The notes beneath the pieces were generated by a model. The model ran no database searches and had not been told where the DNA came from. It saw nothing but the letters and a program-made list of their open reading frames with translations. The position numbers and the translations under genes were made by a program. A stretch of 16,578 nt of DNA from Chitinophagaceae bacterium (GTDB lineage: Bacteria > Bacteroidota > Bacteroidia > Chitinophagales > Chitinophagaceae). Every line of letters begins with the position of its first letter. Within the stretch, counting starts at the first letter, position 1. This document shows positions 13,994-16,578 of this stretch, one piece after another. The stretch covers positions 1 to 16,578 of the forward strand of contig JAJTCI010000012.1 of NCBI GenBank assembly GCA_021323155.1. Direction: 5' to 3'.

Positions 13994-14767
13994 ATGGAAA
14001 AACTTAATGATCTGAGGGCGCTGCTGATACACGAGGTAAAAGACGTGTATTCCGCCGAAGAGCAGATACTCACAGCACTGCCAAAAATGATCGATAAAGC
14101 AAGCAATTCACAACTGAAGAAATCGTTGCAGGATCACTTCAGGACCACCCGCAACCAGCGCCAGCGACTGGATAAAGTCCAGGACCTGCTAAAGGTGAGC
14201 GAAGACGAAAAAGGCCCGGGTAAGAAAGGAGGCCTCCTTGGACTGTTCGGAAAAACCGAGGTGTGCAAGGGAATGCAGGGAATCATTCATGAAGGCGAGA
14301 AGATCATGAATGAAGACATCGATCGCGAAGTGCTTGATGCCGCTATCATCGCAGCCTGCCAGAAGATAGAGCATTACGAGATCTGCGCTTATGGCACACT
14401 GAAAGCCTACGCGCAGGAGCTGGGACTTACACAAGTGGTGAAGTTGCTGGATGAAACACTCGCGGAGGAGTATGAGGCGGACGTTCTGCTGACCAACCTC
14501 GCAGTATTCGGTGGCCTGAACCGCAAAGCTGAGACCTCGCCGTCAGAGAACGGGTCTGCAAAAAGCAGTGCGGAAAGCAGGGGCACCACATCCAGGGGAC
14601 GCTCATCGGCTACCAGCAGCTCTAGAAGTGCATCTACGCCATCAAGGGGAACATCCACCAAAAAGAGCGCTCCCGCAAAGAAAGCAGGGACGGTCTCAAA
14701 AAAGAAAGCAGCGCCAGCGAAAAAAAGCAGCGCGTCTTCTAAAAAGAAGGCCGGCGCCCGCAGGTAA
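13994..14767 (+). CDS. YciF/DUF892 ferritin-like protein with histone H1-like tail
   Basis: A 257-residue protein. Residues 1 to about 175 form a ferritin-like four-helix bundle of the YciE/YciF (DUF892) family: opening LNDLRALLIHEVKDVYSAEEQI (Glu22/23), then CKGMQGIIHEGEK (91-103, Glu100), EHYE (126-129), and LAEEYEAD (156-163), all likely di-iron ligands. From about 183 to 257 it carries an extra tail made almost wholly of Ser, Ala, Thr, Gly, Lys and Arg with no acidic residue after Glu195. It contains APAKK (226-230 and 240-244), KKK runs and a final GARR, like eukaryotic histone H1 and bacterial H1-like or HU tails. The tail suggests DNA binding, as in tailed Dps proteins; this is inference. 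The start ATG at 13994 is chosen over longer in-frame forms because it matches the family start. Confidence 0.9.
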   Translation: MEKLNDLRALLIHEVKDVYSAEEQILTALPKMIDKASNSQLKKSLQDHFRTTRNQRQRLDKVQDLLKVSEDEKGPGKKGGLLGLFGKTEVCKGMQGIIHEGEKIMNEDIDREVLDAAIIAACQKIEHYEICAYGTLKAYAQELGLTQVVKLLDETLAEEYEADVLLTNLAVFGGLNRKAETSPSENGSAKSSAESRGTTSRGRSSATSSSRSASTPSRGTSTKKSAPAKKAGTVSKKKAAPAKKSSASSKKKAGARR

Positions 14768-14780
14768 GATGACAACAATA

Positions 14781-14818
14781 AAAAAAGCCGCTCCTTGAAG
14801 GGCGGCTTTTCTTTTTTC
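14781..14818. terminator. Bidirectional terminator between ferritin-like gene and carB
   Basis: A 7-bp stem (GCCGCTC at 14787-14793 with GGGCGGC at 14800-14806, one G-T pair) and a 6-nt loop, flanked by A6 on the left (14781-14786) and a T-rich run on the right (14807-14817). It works for the plus-strand ferritin-like gene, whose stop is 19 nt away from the stem, and for the minus-strand carB, whose stop codon is about 20 nt away from the stem. Confidence 0.9.
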
Positions 14819-14826
14819 TATCAGGC

Positions 14827-16473
14827 TCAACCTTCAAAACTACTATAGAAATAAGGCGTCTTGGCTTCAAACTCGGCTGCGCAGGTATCCACCATCTTAT
14901 ATACTCTGGTTATACCAAGGGCTTTGCGCTTTTCATACACCTGCTCATCGGTACAGTCACCGTGCAGTATCCTCGAGATCTGCTCATCGCCGAAACCATT
15001 CTTTTTCGCTTCTTTCAGCAGGTCTTCAGGAAGGGTGTCCAGGCTGTGCTTTGCCAGTTCCTTTTCAATATTACAGATTTGCAACACCTGGTAGATGAAC
15101 CAGCGATCGATGCCTGTAGCCTGTACAATGGTCTTCACCGTGATACCAGCCATTAATGCGTCCTTGATGCGGAATATCCGGTCCCATTTGGGAACCTTAA
15201 TATATTCTACCAGCTCGTCGCTCTTCATCAGGCTCTTGCCATAATAGCCAAGCCCCACTGCCTCGTTTTCCAGGCTCTGGCAGGCCTTCTGGATGGCTTC
15301 GGTAAAACTTCTGCCAATCGCCATCACCTCGCCTACACTTTTCATCTGTAATCCAAGGGTGTCATTCGCCCCTTTGAACTTGTCAAAGTTCCAGCGTGGC
15401 ACTTTCACGATCACGTAATCCAGTGCGGGTTCAAAATAAGCGGAAGTGGTCTGCGTGATCTGGTTCTTCAGTTCGTCGAGCGAATAACCGATCGCCAGTT
15501 TAGCCGCGATCTTCGCGATCGGGTAGCCCGTTGCTTTCGATGCCAGCGCCGATGAACGACTCACCCGGGGGTTGATCTCCACCGCTATCAGTTCTTCCGT
15601 CTGGGGGTTTTGTGCGAACTGCACATTACACCCGCCGGCGAAATTCCCCAGGCTACGCATCATCAGCATGGCCTGGTTGCGCATATCCTGGAACGATGTA
15701 TCACTTAGTGTCATCGCAGGGGCCACAGTGATTGAATCACCGGTGTGGATACCCATTGGGTCCAGGTTCTCCACGGTACATATGATCACTACGTTATCAT
15801 TCTTATCGCGCAGCAATTCCAATTCGTATTCCTTCCAGCCAAGCACTGCTTTCTCCACAAGTACTTCATGTATGGGCGAAGCAGTGAGGCCGCGCTGAAG
15901 CGCTTCATCCAGCTCCTCTTTATTATGCACAAAGCCACCCCCGGTCCCACCCAATGTAAAGGACGGGCGGATCACTAACGGGTAACCGATCTCCTGCGCG
16001 AATTCCTTTCCTTCCAGGAAGCTGTTCGCCACTTTACTCGGGGCCACCTTTACGCCGATCTTAACCATCAGCTGCCGGAATTTCTCCCGGTCTTCCGCTG
16101 TATCGATCGCTGCCACATCCACACCTATCAGGCGGCAGTTATATTTTTCCCAGATACCCAACTCATCCACTTCCTTGCAGAGGTTAAGCGCGGTTTGACC
16201 ACCCATTGTGGGTAAGATTGCGTCAATCTGGTTCTCTTCCAGGATCTGCACGATACTCTCGACCGTCAAGGGAAGCAGGTACACTTTATCGGCCATCATC
16301 GGGTCGGTCATGATGGTGGCCGGGTTGGAATTGATCAGGATAACTTTGATCCCTTCCTCCCGCAGGCTACGCGCGGCTTGTGAACCGGAGTAATCAAATT
16401 CGCAAGCCTGGCCGATAATAATTGGGCCCGAACCGATAATGAGCACTGAATTTATTGAGTTGTCTTTAGGCAT
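14827..16473 (-). CDS. carB: Carbamoyl phosphate synthase large subunit, N-terminal half only
   Basis: A 548-residue protein matching the N-terminal half of CarB, which forms carboxyphosphate and then carbamate from bicarbonate, ATP and ammonia for arginine and pyrimidine synthesis. It begins NSINSVLIIGSGPIIIGQAC, has the ATP-grasp core (IRPSFTLGGTGGG at 168-180, NPRVSRSSALASKATG at 301-316, MKSVGEVMAIGR at 377-388) and the oligomerisation domain up to VDTCAAEFEAKTPYFYSSFEG. It stops there, at about residue 550 of E. coli CarB (1073 residues), just before the carbamoyl phosphate synthetase half would begin. The TGA stop is followed directly by the terminator, and no second-half sequence lies nearby. 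The ATG at 16473 is chosen over one at 16560 because the promoter lies between them and MPKDNSI is a family-like start. Confidence 0.93.
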   Translation of the reverse strand: MPKDNSINSVLIIGSGPIIIGQACEFDYSGSQAARSLREEGIKVILINSNPATIMTDPMMADKVYLLPLTVESIVQILEENQIDAILPTMGGQTALNLCKEVDELGIWEKYNCRLIGVDVAAIDTAEDREKFRQLMVKIGVKVAPSKVANSFLEGKEFAQEIGYPLVIRPSFTLGGTGGGFVHNKEELDEALQRGLTASPIHEVLVEKAVLGWKEYELELLRDKNDNVVIICTVENLDPMGIHTGDSITVAPAMTLSDTSFQDMRNQAMLMMRSLGNFAGGCNVQFAQNPQTEELIAVEINPRVSRSSALASKATGYPIAKIAAKLAIGYSLDELKNQITQTTSAYFEPALDYVIVKVPRWNFDKFKGANDTLGLQMKSVGEVMAIGRSFTEAIQKACQSLENEAVGLGYYGKSLMKSDELVEYIKVPKWDRIFRIKDALMAGITVKTIVQATGIDRWFIYQVLQICNIEKELAKHSLDTLPEDLLKEAKKNGFGDEQISRILHGDCTDEQVYEKRKALGITRVYKMVDTCAAEFEAKTPYFYSSFEG

Positions 16474-16538
16474 GTTTGGTTTTGTCTTAATGTGGTTAGT
16501 CGCTAGAAGCGGCTGACTGATGGTAAAAACAAATTGTG

Positions 16539-16565
16539 CAAATGTAATATGGGCTGGCAATTCAA
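16539..16565 (-). promoter_or_regulatory. Promoter of carB (-7 TACATTTG)
   Basis: On the minus strand TACATTTG (16546-16539) is an exact TANNTTTG match, with a TTG at 16565-16563, 16 nt upstream (slightly short spacing). It lies 65 nt upstream of the carB ATG at 16473. It lies between the longest possible ATG (16560) and the chosen one, arguing that the longer form is not translated. Confidence 0.55.
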
Positions 16566-16578
16566 CAGAAGTTATTTT

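Noticed and set aside
14407..14778. Minus-strand ORF rich in Phe/Ala/Leu opposite the ferritin-like tail
   Set aside because: It is the antisense of the Lys/Ser/Ala-rich tail and has no independent coding signs.
14827..16473. CarB shortened by a frameshift
   Set aside because: The stop lies at the exact domain junction, is followed at once by a terminator, and no frame downstream shows second-half CarB sequence.
1..16578. tRNA, rRNA, riboswitch, IS element, prophage or defence island
   Set aside because: No cloverleaf, rRNA segment, transposase, integrase, terminal inverted repeats or known defence domain was seen on either strand.

Overview
The window looks like chromosomal DNA of a Bacteroidota bacterium, most likely family Chitinophagaceae. 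The evidence is protein family content, roughly 48-50% GC by eye, near absence of Shine-Dalgarno sequences, and repeated matches to the Bacteroidota housekeeping promoter element TANNTTTG upstream of several genes. It is mostly ordinary housekeeping and conserved accessory sequence. I see no phage, IS element, CRISPR array, rRNA or tRNA, and no recognisable defence system.

Layout. 1-1607 (minus): a compact probable operon of an SRPBCC/AHSA1 protein, a PhnB-type VOC protein and an HD-domain hydrolase. 1608-3632 (plus): a lipoprotein, a 53-residue single-pass membrane protein, a degenerate ATTCGCGTCC repeat tract, and an exported L,D-transpeptidase-like (YkuD_2) protein. 3627-5774 (minus): rpoN (sigma-54) followed 3 nt later by a PAP2-like membrane protein. 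5857-6659 (plus): a small exported protein and a SixA-type histidine phosphatase. 6668-8310 (minus): a lipoprotein overlapping a DUF1569/DinB-like gene, then a separate adk unit with its own promoter and terminator. 8463-9035 (plus): msrB as a predicted lipoprotein. 9036-9308: a 273-bp non-coding gap with two short tandem-repeat tracts. 9309-10373 (minus): prfA. 10517-11686 (plus): an amidohydrolase/deaminase. 11699-13902 (minus): a DASS/SLC13 transporter and recO, the latter probably using a TTG start. 13994-14767 (plus): a YciF-like ferritin-fold protein with a histone H1-like basic tail. 14827-16473 (minus): the N-terminal half of carbamoyl phosphate synthase large subunit, ending at a stop codon next to a bidirectional terminator.

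The most interesting observations are as follows. (1) carB appears genuinely split: the ORF covers only the carboxyphosphate and oligomerisation domains and stops at the junction between the halves, with no second half nearby. (2) The ferritin-like protein has about 75 residues of Ser/Lys/Arg/Ala-rich tail carrying PAKK motifs. (3) -7 promoter elements sit only 4-6 nt from the start codons of the L,D-transpeptidase-like gene and the amidohydrolase, predicting leaderless mRNAs. (4) Two intergenic tracts of short degenerate repeats. (5) A short membrane-protein gene of 53 codons. No single new system is apparent; the split CarB and the tailed ferritin are the best leads.
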